This document shows positions 14,973 to 23,767 of a stretch of DNA of 64,000 nucleotides, piece after piece. Position numbers and translations under genes: made by a program. Every line of letters begins with the position of its first letter. The stretch's first letter is position 1. Source of the DNA: WHSW01 sp963722175 (GTDB lineage: Bacteria > Actinomycetota > Thermoleophilia > Solirubrobacterales > 70-9); NCBI GenBank assembly GCA_963722175.1, contig CAVRKA010000004.1:62001-126000 (forward strand), in the 5' to 3' direction. A model generated the notes under the pieces. The model was not told the DNA's origin. It searched no databases and was given only the letters and a program-made list of their open reading frames with translations.

Positions 14973-16247
14973 ATGGACTCAGAACTTCTGAAGCAGCTCT
15001 CGATCCCGGTCTTCACCGGGGTGATCGGCTACATCATCAACTGGACCGGGGTCTGGATGCTCTTCCACCCGATCCGCTTCCATGGCTTCCGGATCCCGGG
15101 CCTGAGCGCGGTCGCTCAGCTGCTGCCCCGCCGGATGCAGGAGATCCCCGGGATCATGCACGGCGGGGTCGGCTGGCAGGGGATCGTCCCCAACCGGGCC
15201 GCGAAGATGGGCTCGATCGCGGTCGACAAGGGGATCGCGAAGCTCGGGACGACGAGCGAGTTCTACCAGCAGCTCGACCCCGAGGCGATCGCCGAGCACG
15301 TGATCACGGTCGCCCAGGCCGACATCGACGAGGTGGTCGATCGGATCATGGAGCGCGAGCACGCGCAGCTCTGGCACGACCTGCCGCCGCGGGTCCGCGA
15401 GGCGGTTCACGCGCGGGTTCGCGAGGAGCTCCCCGAGATCGTCGAGGAGATCATCACCGGCGAGATCGCCGAGAACATCGACCAGATCCTCGACCCGAAG
15501 ATCATGGTGATCCGCCACCTCGAGGCCCACCCGGAGCTCGCCAACCGGGTGTTCGAGGACGTCGGCAAGCGCGAGCTGCGGCTGATGATCAACTTCGGCT
15601 TCGTCTTCGGCTTCCTGCTCGGGATCCCGGTGATCTTCATCGTCGCGGCGTTCCCCCATTGGTGGGTGCTGCCGATCTGCGGCGTGGTCGTCGGCTGGCT
15701 CACCAACCTGCTCGGCATGCAGTTGATCTTCGAGCCGGTCGAGCCGCGAACCTGGGGCCCGCTGAAGATGCACGGCCTGTTCCTGCGCCGGCGCGAGCAG
15801 GTCGCCGACGTCTACGCGGGGATCATCGCCGAGGACATCGTGACGCTCGGCAACGTCGGCGACCACATGCTCAACGGGCCGAGCTCCGACCGCACCCGTC
15901 AGATGCTCGAAACGGCCCTCCGGCCGGCCGTCGATCGGGCCACCGGGGTCGCCCGTCCGGCGGTCCGGGTGGCGATGGGGACCCGCGAGTACGACACGAT
16001 CCGCGACTCGGTCGCCGCCGAGGCGGCGGAGTACACGATGACCACGTTTCAGGACCCGGAGTTCTCCGCGCAGCAGGCGTCGCGGATGCGCGACCTGCTC
16101 GCCGGGCGGATGCGCGAGTTGCCCTACCCGGACTTCGTCGAGCTGCTGCGCTCGGCGATCAAGGAGGATGAGTGGATGTTGTACGCCCACGGAGCGGTGC
16201 TCGGGTTCGGCGCCGGCCTCCTTCACCTGGCGATCTTCGGCGTCTGA
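14973..16247 (+). CDS. DUF445 family membrane protein
   Basis: 424 residues. The N-terminal segment LLKQLSIPVFTGVIGYIINW followed by TGVWMLFHPIRF is the family signature; a repeat of the same motif occurs later as VVGWLTNLLGMQLIFEPVE. There are membrane helices at both ends and near residues 205-245, and long amphipathic helices between. DUF445 proteins are predicted inner-membrane proteins of unknown function. A single base separates its stop from the ATG of the next gene, so the two are certainly co-transcribed and probably work together. Confidence 0.85.
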   Translation: MDSELLKQLSIPVFTGVIGYIINWTGVWMLFHPIRFHGFRIPGLSAVAQLLPRRMQEIPGIMHGGVGWQGIVPNRAAKMGSIAVDKGIAKLGTTSEFYQQLDPEAIAEHVITVAQADIDEVVDRIMEREHAQLWHDLPPRVREAVHARVREELPEIVEEIITGEIAENIDQILDPKIMVIRHLEAHPELANRVFEDVGKRELRLMINFGFVFGFLLGIPVIFIVAAFPHWWVLPICGVVVGWLTNLLGMQLIFEPVEPRTWGPLKMHGLFLRRREQVADVYAGIIAEDIVTLGNVGDHMLNGPSSDRTRQMLETALRPAVDRATGVARPAVRVAMGTREYDTIRDSVAAEAAEYTMTTFQDPEFSAQQASRMRDLLAGRMRELPYPDFVELLRSAIKEDEWMLYAHGAVLGFGAGLLHLAIFGV

Positions 16248-16248
16248 G

Positions 16249-17016
16249 ATGGCGGACGAGATCCAACCGCACGACGACGCCCCCGACGGTCGGCTGGAGA
16301 CGCTCGAGGCGCTCGCGCGGATCGGGGCCGGCACCTGGCTGCGCACGGCGCGCTGGTACGCGGGCACCGGCCTCAAGGTCGGCGGCGAGCTGCTGCGGGT
16401 CGTCGATCGCGACGGGCGGATCGCCGACGCCGTCACCGACCTGCTCGGCGACCCCGACTGGCTCGGCGAGGCGAAGCGCGACGAGCCCCCGTCGCTGCGC
16501 GAGCGCGGGCAGCTGCTGCTGACCGAATCCGCCGACGTCAACTACGAGCAGGGCTCTCACCCGGCCTACGCGCGGATGCTGAGCGAGCTCGCCCCGGACG
16601 AGGCGCGGATCCTGCGCCTGATCGCGACGGAGGGTCCACAACCCGCGGTGGACGTGCGGGCCGGATTCGCATTCGTCCCCGGCTCGCGGCTCGTCGCCCA
16701 GGGCTTTTCGATGGTCGGCGCCGAGGCGGGCTGCAGGTTTGTCGACCAGGTGCCCGCCTACCTCTCGAACCTCAACCGCCTCGGCCTGGTCGCGTTCTCG
16801 CGCGAGCCCGTCCGCGACCGCGAGAGCTACCAGGTGCTGGAGGTTCAGCCGGAGGTGATGGAGGCGCTGAAGCAGGCGGGCAGGTTCTCCCACGTGGTCC
16901 GGCGAAGCCTTCGGATGACGCCGCTCGGCGAGGACTTTTGCGAGGTGGCCCTGCCGCTCGACACGGCAGAGTTCACGGCGCTGACAGAACCTGGTGCGCC
17001 GCAATCCGCCCGTTGA
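16249..17016 (+). CDS. DUF4393 (Abi-alpha-like) protein
   Basis: 255 residues, soluble, following DUF445 by one base. The central block SELAPDEARILRLIATEGPQ, the PAVDVRAGF segment, GFSMVGAEAGC and DQVPAYLSNLNRLGLVAFSR follow the arrangement I associate with DUF4393/Abi-alpha, with a winged-helix-like C-terminus ending LRMTPLGEDFCEVALP. The name derives from phage-abortive-infection loci, but in this actinobacterial pairing the role is unknown. The 3' end overlaps the convergent FAD oxidoreductase by 44 bases. Assignment to the Pfam family is from memory of its motifs and should be treated as probable. Confidence 0.65.
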   Translation: MADEIQPHDDAPDGRLETLEALARIGAGTWLRTARWYAGTGLKVGGELLRVVDRDGRIADAVTDLLGDPDWLGEAKRDEPPSLRERGQLLLTESADVNYEQGSHPAYARMLSELAPDEARILRLIATEGPQPAVDVRAGFAFVPGSRLVAQGFSMVGAEAGCRFVDQVPAYLSNLNRLGLVAFSREPVRDRESYQVLEVQPEVMEALKQAGRFSHVVRRSLRMTPLGEDFCEVALPLDTAEFTALTEPGAPQSAR

Positions 17017-18571
17017 GCGCGATCACCGAGCCGCCCGGGTGGGTGGCCGCCCCGCACAGGTAGAGCCCGCCCACGGGGGTGCGGGCCTCCAGGCGCCGGT
17101 CCCACATCTGCGCGGGCAGCGCCTGGCCCTGGAAGATGTGGCCGCCGGTGAGGCCGATCCGCTCCTCGATGTCGGGGGGACCCAGCACCTGGACCTCGAG
17201 GACGCAGTCGCGCACGTCGGGGGCATGGGCCTCGATGGCGTCGAGGACCAGGTCGGCGATCTCGTCGCGCCGGGTATCCCAGCTTCCAGTCGCGAGCTCG
17301 TACGGCGCGTACTGGGCGAAGACGCTCATCACGTGGTGGCCTGGCGGCGCCACCGACGGGTCGTACGCGGACTGGAAGTAGAGCTCGCAGAAGCCGAACG
17401 CCGGCTCGCCGCGGCGCGCCGCCTCGCAGGCCGCCTGCTGCTTGTCGATCGATGGCGAGATGCAGACCATCGACCGGTACGGGTCGAGGTCGGCCGCGGC
17501 CTTGAAGGTCGGCACCGCCCTCATCGCGACGTTCAGCTTCATGACCGGCGAGCTGACGTCCCATCGCTCGAGCCGGCGCCGATAGTCGGCGGGCACCGCC
17601 CCGTCGGCGTCGGCGAGCATCGCCAGCAGACGCTTCGGATCGGCGTTGCAGACGACGACCGGCGCGCGGATCGCCTCGCCGCTCTCCAGCTCGACGCCCT
17701 CGCCGGGGATCACCCGGGCCACCGGGACTCCCGCCGCGAGCTGCGCCCCGGCCTCCAGCGCCGCCTCGGCGATCGCGAACGAGACCCGCCCCATGCCGCC
17801 CTCGACGTACCCCCACACCGAACCGAGCCCGAGCAGGTCGCCCTGGTGGTGCATGAGGCGGATCGACGCCGTGCCCCGGTCGCGCGGCCCGGCGAAGGTG
17901 CCGATCAGCCCCTGGGGGGCGAGGGCGTTGCGCAGCCGCTCGTCGTCGATGAAGCGCTCGAGCGTCGCGGCGATCGATTCCTCGAAGGCGATCGAGACGA
18001 GCGTCGCGTCCCCTCCGAGCGCCGCCTCGAGCTCGCCGCGGCTCGGCGACGGGGCCTGCCAGGTGTCGCCGGCCGGACCGGCGCGCAGCAGGCCGCGGAT
18101 CCGAGCGAAGGCCGCCGAGTAGGCGGCGACGCCCTCGATGTCACGCTCGGCGAAGCCCTGGTCGCGCAGGTGGGCGGCCGTCTTCGCGCCGTCGATGAAC
18201 CCGGCATACGAGCCGCCGCCCGGCAGTGGGCACCAGAGGTTGGGGTCCGCCGGGATCGCCCGGTAGCCGTGGCGCGCGAGCTCGAGCTCGGCGATCACCA
18301 CCGGGTCGAGCAGGCCGACGACATAGGCGCAGGGGCTGATCACGAAGCGCTCGTCGGCGAACGGGCGCTCGAGCGTGCAGGCGCCGCCGAGCTGCTCGCG
18401 GCGCTCGAGCACCAGGACGCGCTTGCCGGCGCGGGCGAGGTAGGCGGCCGCCGTGAGCCCGTTGTGCCCGCCGCCGACGACGATCGCGTCCCAGTCGCGG
18501 CGCGCGAGCTCGGCGACCGGCGCCGGCAGCCCGACCCGTCCCATCGACGCCGCGACCCCGCCCGCGTTCAC
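16973..18571 (-). CDS. Phytoene-desaturase-like / PYROXD2-type FAD-dependent oxidoreductase
   Basis: 532 residues. The Rossmann FAD motif DAIVVGGGHNGLTAAAYLAR (residues ~28-47) and the following VLVLERREQLGGACTLERPF are the signature of the carotenoid-desaturase superfamily, closest in wording to PYROXD2. The C-terminal FAD contact is GGLYLCGAATHPGGSVIALN. The substrate is unknown; the PYROXD2 branch is distinct from true CrtI, and no crtB or crtE gene is nearby, so carotenoid synthesis is not implied. An SDR gene ends 4 bases upstream on the same strand, which suggests a redox gene pair. Confidence 0.85.
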   Translation of the reverse strand: MNAGGVAASMGRVGLPAPVAELARRDWDAIVVGGGHNGLTAAAYLARAGKRVLVLERREQLGGACTLERPFADERFVISPCAYVVGLLDPVVIAELELARHGYRAIPADPNLWCPLPGGGSYAGFIDGAKTAAHLRDQGFAERDIEGVAAYSAAFARIRGLLRAGPAGDTWQAPSPSRGELEAALGGDATLVSIAFEESIAATLERFIDDERLRNALAPQGLIGTFAGPRDRGTASIRLMHHQGDLLGLGSVWGYVEGGMGRVSFAIAEAALEAGAQLAAGVPVARVIPGEGVELESGEAIRAPVVVCNADPKRLLAMLADADGAVPADYRRRLERWDVSSPVMKLNVAMRAVPTFKAAADLDPYRSMVCISPSIDKQQAACEAARRGEPAFGFCELYFQSAYDPSVAPPGHHVMSVFAQYAPYELATGSWDTRRDEIADLVLDAIEAHAPDVRDCVLEVQVLGPPDIEERIGLTGGHIFQGQALPAQMWDRRLEARTPVGGLYLCGAATHPGGSVIALNGRIAAHQVLSAP

Positions 18572-18575
18572 GCGC

Positions 18576-19490
18576 TCAGGAGAGGTAGGAGACGCCGGTC
18601 AGCTCCTCGGAGACCTCCCACAGGCGCCTCCCGGTCTCCTCGTCGCGGGCCCGCGAGACGGGCTGCACCTCGGTCGGCGCCCCACGCGCCTGCTGGAAGC
18701 CGTCGGGGCCGAAGAACTGGCCGCCCGAGACCCCGGGCGCGGTCGCCGCGAAGAGCTGCGGCAGGGCGCCGCGGTCGGCGCTCTGGGCGAAGACGGCGTT
18801 AGTGAAGCGAAGGAACGTGGAGACCGGGAACCCTGGCCCCGAGGTCTGCAGGTTGGTGGCCGAGTAGCCGGGGTGGGCGAGCGTGCTGATCACCGGCAGG
18901 CCGGCGGCCCGCAGGCGACGGTCGAGCTCGAGCCCGAAGACGGCGTTCGAGAACTTCGACCGTTGGTAGGCCGGGCGCGGTGAGTAGCCGTGCTCCCATC
19001 CGAGGTCGTCGAAGTCGATCTTCCCCGGCCGGTGCTCGAGGCTCGAGACGGTGACGACCCGCGACGCGTCGCCGGCCGCGAGCGCGTCGAGCAGTGCGCC
19101 GGTGAGAGCGAAGTGGCCCAGGTGATTGGTGCCGAACTGAAGCTCGAAGCCGTCGCTGGTCTCGCGCTTCGGAGTCATCATCACCCCGGCGTTGTTGACC
19201 AGGACGTCGATCCGCGGGTGGTCGGCCGCGAGCCCGCCGGCGAACTCGCGGACCGACTCGAGGCTGGCCAGATCGAGGTCGCGGAACTCGACCTCGGCGC
19301 CCTGGTCGGAGAGCTCGGTCCGCGCCGCCTCGCCCTTGGCGGCGTCGCGCGCGGTCCCGATCACGGTGGCGCCCGCGGCGGCGAGCTCGCGTGCGGTGAC
19401 CAGCCCGAGGCCGCTGTTGGCACCGGTGACGACCGCGACCCGGCCGCCCTGGTCGGGGATCTGCGCTTCCGTCCACTCGCCCATGCGCAT
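18576..19490 (-). CDS. Short-chain dehydrogenase/reductase (retinol-dehydrogenase-like)
   Basis: 304 residues from ATG 19490; ATG at 19505 or 19484 is possible. Cofactor motif VAVVTGANSGLGLVTARELA (TGxxxGxG) is at residues ~13-32, DVLVNNAGVMM follows, and the active site is SSLEHRP with tyrosine in RPAYQRSKFSNAVFG (YxxxK replaced by YxRSK). The long form with a C-terminal substrate lid resembles the WWOX/retinol-dehydrogenase branch of SDRs, which reduce or oxidise lipid-like alcohols. It sits directly upstream of the FAD oxidoreductase on the same strand with a 4-base gap, probably in one operon. Confidence 0.85.
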   Translation of the reverse strand: MRMGEWTEAQIPDQGGRVAVVTGANSGLGLVTARELAAAGATVIGTARDAAKGEAARTELSDQGAEVEFRDLDLASLESVREFAGGLAADHPRIDVLVNNAGVMMTPKRETSDGFELQFGTNHLGHFALTGALLDALAAGDASRVVTVSSLEHRPGKIDFDDLGWEHGYSPRPAYQRSKFSNAVFGLELDRRLRAAGLPVISTLAHPGYSATNLQTSGPGFPVSTFLRFTNAVFAQSADRGALPQLFAATAPGVSGGQFFGPDGFQQARGAPTEVQPVSRARDEETGRRLWEVSEELTGVSYLS

Positions 19491-19534
19491 AGGATCATCG
19501 CGCATTGACGCCCCCCAGCGGAGGTAGGTACGCC

Positions 19535-20410
19535 GTGTCGAAGATCCGGATCATCAGTCTGCTGATCGCCGCGCTCGCGGTCGCCGCAACGGTCGCCGCC
19601 TGCGGCTCGGACGACGACTCCGGCGACGAGACCTCGGCCGAGACGGGCGCGGTCTCGCTCTCCGACTGCACGCCCGAGACGCTCGAGACGAGGAGCGCGG
19701 GCACGCTGACGATCGGCACCGACAAGCCGGCGTTCCCACCGTACTTCGAGGACAACGACCCGACCAACGGCAAGGGCTTCGAGAGCGCGACCGCCTACGC
19801 GATCGCCGAGCAACTGGGCTACGGCGCCGACGACGTCGAGTGGACGGTCGTGCCCTTCAACGCCTCCTACGCCCCGGGGCCGAAGGACTTCGACTTCGAC
19901 GTCAACCAGATCTCGATCACCCCGAAGCGCGCCGAGCAGGTCGACTTCTCCGCGCCCTATTACGAGGCCGATCAGGCGATCGTCGTGAAGAAGGGCTCCG
20001 ACCTCGAGGGCGCCACCACGCTCGCCGACTTCCAGGACGCGAACATCGGGGTCCAGATCGGGACCACGAGCCTCGACGCCGTCAACGCGGAGATCCAGCC
20101 GAGCTCCGACCCGCAGGTCTTCGACACCTCCAACGACGTCGTCAGCGCGCTCAAGAACGACCAGGTCGACGCGATCGTCATCGACGTGCCGACCGCGTTC
20201 TACCTGACCGCGGTCCAGATCCCCGAGGCGACCACGGTCGGGCAGTTCCCGGCCCCGGGCGGCGACACGTGGGGCGCGCTGCTGGAGAAGGACTCGCCGT
20301 TGACCGACTGCATCTCGGCCGCGGTCACGGCGCTCCAGGAATCCGGTGAGCTGCCGGCGATCGAGAAGCAGTGGATGAGCGACGTCGCCAAGGCCCCGGT
20401 CCTCCAGTAG
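19535..20410 (+). CDS. Polar amino acid ABC transporter substrate-binding lipoprotein
   Basis: About 291 residues. GTG 19535 is chosen because GGAGG lies 10 bases upstream (19520-19524) and because it begins a lipoprotein signal, KIRIISLLIAALAVAATVAAC, ending in the lipobox cysteine. The mature protein has the type 3 solute-binding fold: GTLTIGTDKPAFPPYFEDND, FDFDVNQISITPKRAEQVDF, and VVSALKNDQVDAIVIDVPTA. This family binds glutamine, glutamate, histidine, arginine or similar polar amino acids outside the membrane. It is the first gene of a complete importer with the permease (16 bases on) and the ATPase. Confidence 0.9.
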   Translation: MSKIRIISLLIAALAVAATVAACGSDDDSGDETSAETGAVSLSDCTPETLETRSAGTLTIGTDKPAFPPYFEDNDPTNGKGFESATAYAIAEQLGYGADDVEWTVVPFNASYAPGPKDFDFDVNQISITPKRAEQVDFSAPYYEADQAIVVKKGSDLEGATTLADFQDANIGVQIGTTSLDAVNAEIQPSSDPQVFDTSNDVVSALKNDQVDAIVIDVPTAFYLTAVQIPEATTVGQFPAPGGDTWGALLEKDSPLTDCISAAVTALQESGELPAIEKQWMSDVAKAPVLQ

Positions 20411-20426
20411 CGCCGGACCACAGCTG

Positions 20427-21248
20427 ATGGCCGACCGCCGCGCAGAGCGGGCGGCGGCCAGGCGCGCGGCCGATCGCCGCGGGTTCGCGATCGCCGCGGT
20501 CTCGACCCTGGTCGTGATCGGCGGCCTCTCCCTGCTGATCCTGACCAGCTCCGGGTGGCCCGAGGTCCGCGACACGTTCTTCAACGCGGAGGTCTTCAAG
20601 GACTCGTTCCCCGACATCGCCGAGGCGTTCTGGCTCGACATCAGGGTCTTCTGCATCGTCGAGGTCGTCGTTCTGATCCTCGGACTCGTCGTCGCCCTGA
20701 TCCGGACGACCGCGTCCCCGACGCTGTTTCCCGTGCGACTGATCGCGACCGTCTACACGGACGTATTCCGCGGCATCCCGACCGTGCTGCTGGTCTACCT
20801 GGTCGGGTTCGGGGTTCCGGCGCTGAGCCTGAGCGGGCTGCCGACCGAACCGGTGGTCCTGGGCGGGATCGCGCTGGCGCTCTCCTACGGGGCGTACGTG
20901 AGCGAGGTGTACCGCGCCGGCCTGCGCTCCGTGCACCCCGGCCAGCGCGACGGGGCGCTGGCGATCGGGCTCACCGAACAGCAGGCGATGCGGTTCGTGA
21001 TCCTGCCGCAGGCCGTCCGCAGGGTCGGGCCGCCGCTGCTCAACGACTTCATCGCCCTGCAGAAGGACGTCGCCCTGATCGCGATCATCGGAGTCTCGGG
21101 GGAGGCCTTCCGAGTCGCCCAGATCCAGGCATCGACCGACTTCAACTACACGCCGCTGGTCGCGGCCGCGCTGCTCTACCTCGCGGTGACGATCCCGCTC
21201 GCGCGGTTGCTCGAGCGCTGGGGCTACACGGAGGGGGCGGTGGGGTGA
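20427..21248 (+). CDS. Amino acid ABC transporter permease (HisM/GlnP family)
   Basis: 273 residues. After an Arg/Ala-rich cytoplasmic N-terminus come five or six membrane helices. The HisM-type markers are VYTDVFRGIPTVLLVYLVGF, ALSYGAYVSEVYRAGLRSVH and the EAA loop region GQRDGALAIGLTEQQAMRFV ILPQAVR, where the ATPase docks. One permease gene is present, so the pore is probably a homodimer. A segment of ~35 residues between helices 1 and 2 (EVRDTFFNAEVFKDSFPDIA) matches permeases of this branch. The gene ends in GTGA shared with the ATPase start. Confidence 0.9.
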   Translation: MADRRAERAAARRAADRRGFAIAAVSTLVVIGGLSLLILTSSGWPEVRDTFFNAEVFKDSFPDIAEAFWLDIRVFCIVEVVVLILGLVVALIRTTASPTLFPVRLIATVYTDVFRGIPTVLLVYLVGFGVPALSLSGLPTEPVVLGGIALALSYGAYVSEVYRAGLRSVHPGQRDGALAIGLTEQQAMRFVILPQAVRRVGPPLLNDFIALQKDVALIAIIGVSGEAFRVAQIQASTDFNYTPLVAAALLYLAVTIPLARLLERWGYTEGAVG

Positions 21249-21997
21249 GCGGCGTCCCAGTCCTCGAGTTCCGCGGCGTCACCAAGGCGTTCGGCGACCG
21301 CGAGGTCCTGCACGGGATCGACCTCGAGATCCACGAGCACGAGGCGATCGCGGTGATCGGCGCCTCGGGCTCGGGCAAGTCGACGATGCTCCGCTGCGCC
21401 GACCTCCTGATCGAGATCGACGACGGCGACATCTTCCTGGACGGCGAGGTGATCACCGACCCCTCGGTCGACGCCGTCTCGGTCCGTCGCCGGCTCGGCC
21501 TGGTCTTCCAGGCCTACAACCTGTTCCCGCACCTGACCGTGCTCGAGAACGTCGTGCTCGGGATCCACCGCGGCCACGGCGTCCCGCGCGACCAGGCCGA
21601 GACCGAGGCGCGCACCCGGCTCGCCCGGCTCGGGCTCGGTGGGCGCGAGGACGACCGGCCCGATGAGCTCTCCGGCGGCCAGCAGCAGCGCGTCGCGCTG
21701 GCGCGGGCCTTCGCCGCCCGGCCGCGGGCGATGCTGCTCGACGAGGTCACCTCGGCGCTCGACCCGGAGCTCGTCGGCGAGGTGCTGCAGACGGTCCGGG
21801 CGCTGAAGTCGGAGGGGGTGACGATGCTGATCGCCACCCACGAGATGAACTTCGCGCGCGAGGTGGCCGACAAGGTCTGCTTCCTGCACGAGGGGCGGCT
21901 GCTCGAAGTCGGGCCGCCGGAGCAGGTCCTGGTCGCGCCGCGCCAGCCCGAGACCCAGCGCTTCCTGCGGCGCCTGCTGGAGGCGGGCCGAGCGTAG
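21245..21997 (+). CDS. Amino acid ABC transporter ATP-binding protein (GlnQ/HisP family)
   Basis: About 250 residues from GTG 21245, overlapping the permease stop by 4 bases. Walker A is GASGSGKSTMLRC, the Q-loop FQAYNLFPHLTVLENV, signature LSGGQQQRVALARA, Walker B RAMLLDEVTSALDPEL and the switch histidine in LIATHEMNFAREVADKV. The PHLTVLENV and THEMxFAREVADKV phrases are specific to the polar amino acid importer branch. It powers uptake through the neighbouring permease with the lipoprotein as the capture component. Confidence 0.93.
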   Translation: MSGVPVLEFRGVTKAFGDREVLHGIDLEIHEHEAIAVIGASGSGKSTMLRCADLLIEIDDGDIFLDGEVITDPSVDAVSVRRRLGLVFQAYNLFPHLTVLENVVLGIHRGHGVPRDQAETEARTRLARLGLGGREDDRPDELSGGQQQRVALARAFAARPRAMLLDEVTSALDPELVGEVLQTVRALKSEGVTMLIATHEMNFAREVADKVCFLHEGRLLEVGPPEQVLVAPRQPETQRFLRRLLEAGRA

Positions 21998-22006
21998 GAT
22001 TCGGCC

Positions 22007-22084
22007 ATGGGCTTGGGCGACTGGATAGCCCGGCGCCGGGTCGGCGACGGGATCGCCGGCGAAGCGGAGGTGAAGGGGCGATGA
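22007..22084 (+). CDS. Possible 25-residue leader ORF in front of the hydroxylase gene
   Basis: ATG 22007 opens a 25-codon frame (starting MGLGDWIARRR) whose TGA overlaps the ATG of the hydroxylase as ATGA. TAGGAT lies 6 bases upstream (21995-22000), a leaderless -10 spacing, so this short ORF, not the hydroxylase, would sit at the 5' end of the mRNA. It may deliver ribosomes to the downstream start by coupling. Alternatively the codons are simply 5' untranslated sequence. Confidence 0.35.
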   Translation: MGLGDWIARRRVGDGIAGEAEVKGR

Positions 22085-22788
22085 GCCCCTTCGCCGAGCG
22101 GGCCGAGTTCGGGCCGGACATCAAGACGCTTGGGCAGGCGGTGCGCGAGTTCGCCAAGCGCCACTCGCCGTGGATGATCGGCGGCGCCATCTTGCTGCTG
22201 GTCGTGGTCAGGGTGCTGATCGACGAGCCGCTGACGTGGCGGGACGCGGTCGCGGTCGCCGCGATGCTCGTCGTCTATCCGTTCGGCGAGTGGGCGATCC
22301 ACGTCTACCTGCTGCACGCGAAGCCGATCGAGCGGCGCGGGCAGACCTACGAGCTGCCGACGACCCGCGACCACCGCTACCACCACCGCCATCCCAACAA
22401 CCTGATGACTCTGCTGCTCGACGCGCAGGAGCTGGCCGAGCTGCTGCTGATCGCCGTGCCCGTCGTCGTGCTGGCGATCGGCGTGCCGGTCGGCCTGATC
22501 GCAGGTGGCGTGGCCTGGGCCGCCCTGCTCAGCGCCGCGATCGCCGGCTACGTGCTGGTCGGCGTCTACGAGTGGACGCACTACCTGATCCACACCGCGT
22601 ACGTGCCGCGCACCGCCGTCTACCGCTCGATCTGGCGCAACCATCGCCTGCACCACTTCAAGAACGAGCACTACTGGCACGGGATCACGAACACGATCGC
22701 CGATCACGCGCTCGGCACCTTCCCGGACCACCGCGACATCCCCCGCTCGCCGACCGCGCGGACGCTGGACCCCGGGCCCCCGGCCTAG
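22081..22788 (+). CDS. Sterol desaturase / fatty acid hydroxylase superfamily protein
   Basis: 235 residues, integral membrane. The eight-histidine di-iron signature of the superfamily is present in order: HVYLLHAK (residues ~76-83), DHRYHHRHP (~96-104), HYLIHT (~167-172) and NHRLHHFKNEHYWHGI (~187-202). Hydrophobic helices flank these motifs, as in fatty-acid 2-hydroxylases and carotenoid hydroxylases. The active site faces the cytoplasm; the lipid substrate is unknown. The gene follows the amino acid importer on the same strand but has its own candidate promoter before the short ORF at 22007. Confidence 0.85.
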   Translation: MSPFAERAEFGPDIKTLGQAVREFAKRHSPWMIGGAILLLVVVRVLIDEPLTWRDAVAVAAMLVVYPFGEWAIHVYLLHAKPIERRGQTYELPTTRDHRYHHRHPNNLMTLLLDAQELAELLLIAVPVVVLAIGVPVGLIAGGVAWAALLSAAIAGYVLVGVYEWTHYLIHTAYVPRTAVYRSIWRNHRLHHFKNEHYWHGITNTIADHALGTFPDHRDIPRSPTARTLDPGPPA

Positions 22789-22804
22789 ACAGCAGCGCCA
22801 GCCG

Positions 22805-23671
22805 TCACGGCTCGCCCGGCACCGCGAGCTCGCGGTTCCCGAGCGTGACGATCACCGCGCCCCAGAACGACACGAACAGCGCGCCGATCGCGAGCGCGAT
22901 GTGCCATGCGGGCTGGGTCAGGCGCTCCTCGTAGACGAACACCCCGATCATCGTGCTGGCGAGCGGGTTGGCGACCGAGACGGCGGCCATCGCCGGCGCC
23001 AGCTGACCGGTCGCGAGCGAGAGCTGCTGGGTGCCGAAGGCGATGATCCCGAAGGCGATCAGCGCATAGAACTCCCATTCGCCGAACAGGTCGCCGGTGC
23101 CGACCTCCGTACTGCTGAACGCCGGCTTGTCGAAGGTCGCCGAGAGCCCGTAGAGCAGCCCGGCGGCGGCGCCGAAGAGCGCCGCCTTGCGCGCGGCGTC
23201 GGCGCGCCGGCCGAGCAGCACGCCGACCGCGGCGGCCGCGCAGACCACGACGCTTGCGACCAGCACCTCCCCGTCTGGCGCCGTGTCGACGCCCTCGGCC
23301 GGGTCGCCGAGGCGGATGAACAGGGCGAGGCCGACCACCATCACGACCGCGCCCCACACCTGCCGGCGGGTGACGTGCTGCCCGGTCAGCCAGTGGCCGA
23401 GGGGCAGCGCGAAGACGAGGGTGGTGACCAGCAGGGGCTGGACGACGACGACCTTGCCGACGTCCAGGGCGATGCCCTGCACCGCGTAGCCGGCCAGGAG
23501 GACGGCCGTGCCCGCCAGCCACACCCACACCCGCAGCAGCCGGAAGATGTCCCCGACCCCGCGAACCGGTCGGCCCTCACGCGCGAGCCGGAACTGGCCC
23601 TTCTGCTGGAGCGCGGCGGCGAGGGCGAAGCACGCCGCCGCCGCCAGCGCAAGCGCACGACCGTCGCCCAT
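22805..23671 (-). CDS. EamA/DMT-family membrane transporter
   Basis: 288 residues with nine or ten short membrane segments in two halves, the pattern of drug/metabolite transporters. The N-terminal half has AAACFALAAALQQKGQFRLA and VVVVQPLLVTTLVFALPLGH; the second half has GAAAGLLYGLSATFDKPAF and SVANPLASTMIGVFVYEERL, the canonical late DMT motif (P.......g...l.E.l). The QQKGQ and KVVVVQPLL phrases are shared with NIPA-like DMT proteins of actinobacteria. Substrate unknown. Convergent with the hydroxylase gene (16-base gap). Confidence 0.83.
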   Translation of the reverse strand: MGDGRALALAAAACFALAAALQQKGQFRLAREGRPVRGVGDIFRLLRVWVWLAGTAVLLAGYAVQGIALDVGKVVVVQPLLVTTLVFALPLGHWLTGQHVTRRQVWGAVVMVVGLALFIRLGDPAEGVDTAPDGEVLVASVVVCAAAAVGVLLGRRADAARKAALFGAAAGLLYGLSATFDKPAFSSTEVGTGDLFGEWEFYALIAFGIIAFGTQQLSLATGQLAPAMAAVSVANPLASTMIGVFVYEERLTQPAWHIALAIGALFVSFWGAVIVTLGNRELAVPGEP

Positions 23672-23767
23672 GCGGCTCTAGACCCCGCTGTCCGTGAGCA
23701 CGACCAAGCAAGGCTATTCGCAGGGACGGACCTTGTGCATAGGATCGGAGCTCGCGGTGGGAGCTTC

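Noticed and set aside
14669..16171. 500-codon plus-strand frame over the DUF445 gene
   Set aside because: Out-of-frame shadow of the DUF445 gene, Arg-rich and without domains.
16973..18571. Phytoene desaturase of a carotenoid cluster
   Set aside because: Closest wording is PYROXD2-like and no crtB, crtE or lycopene cyclase lies nearby.
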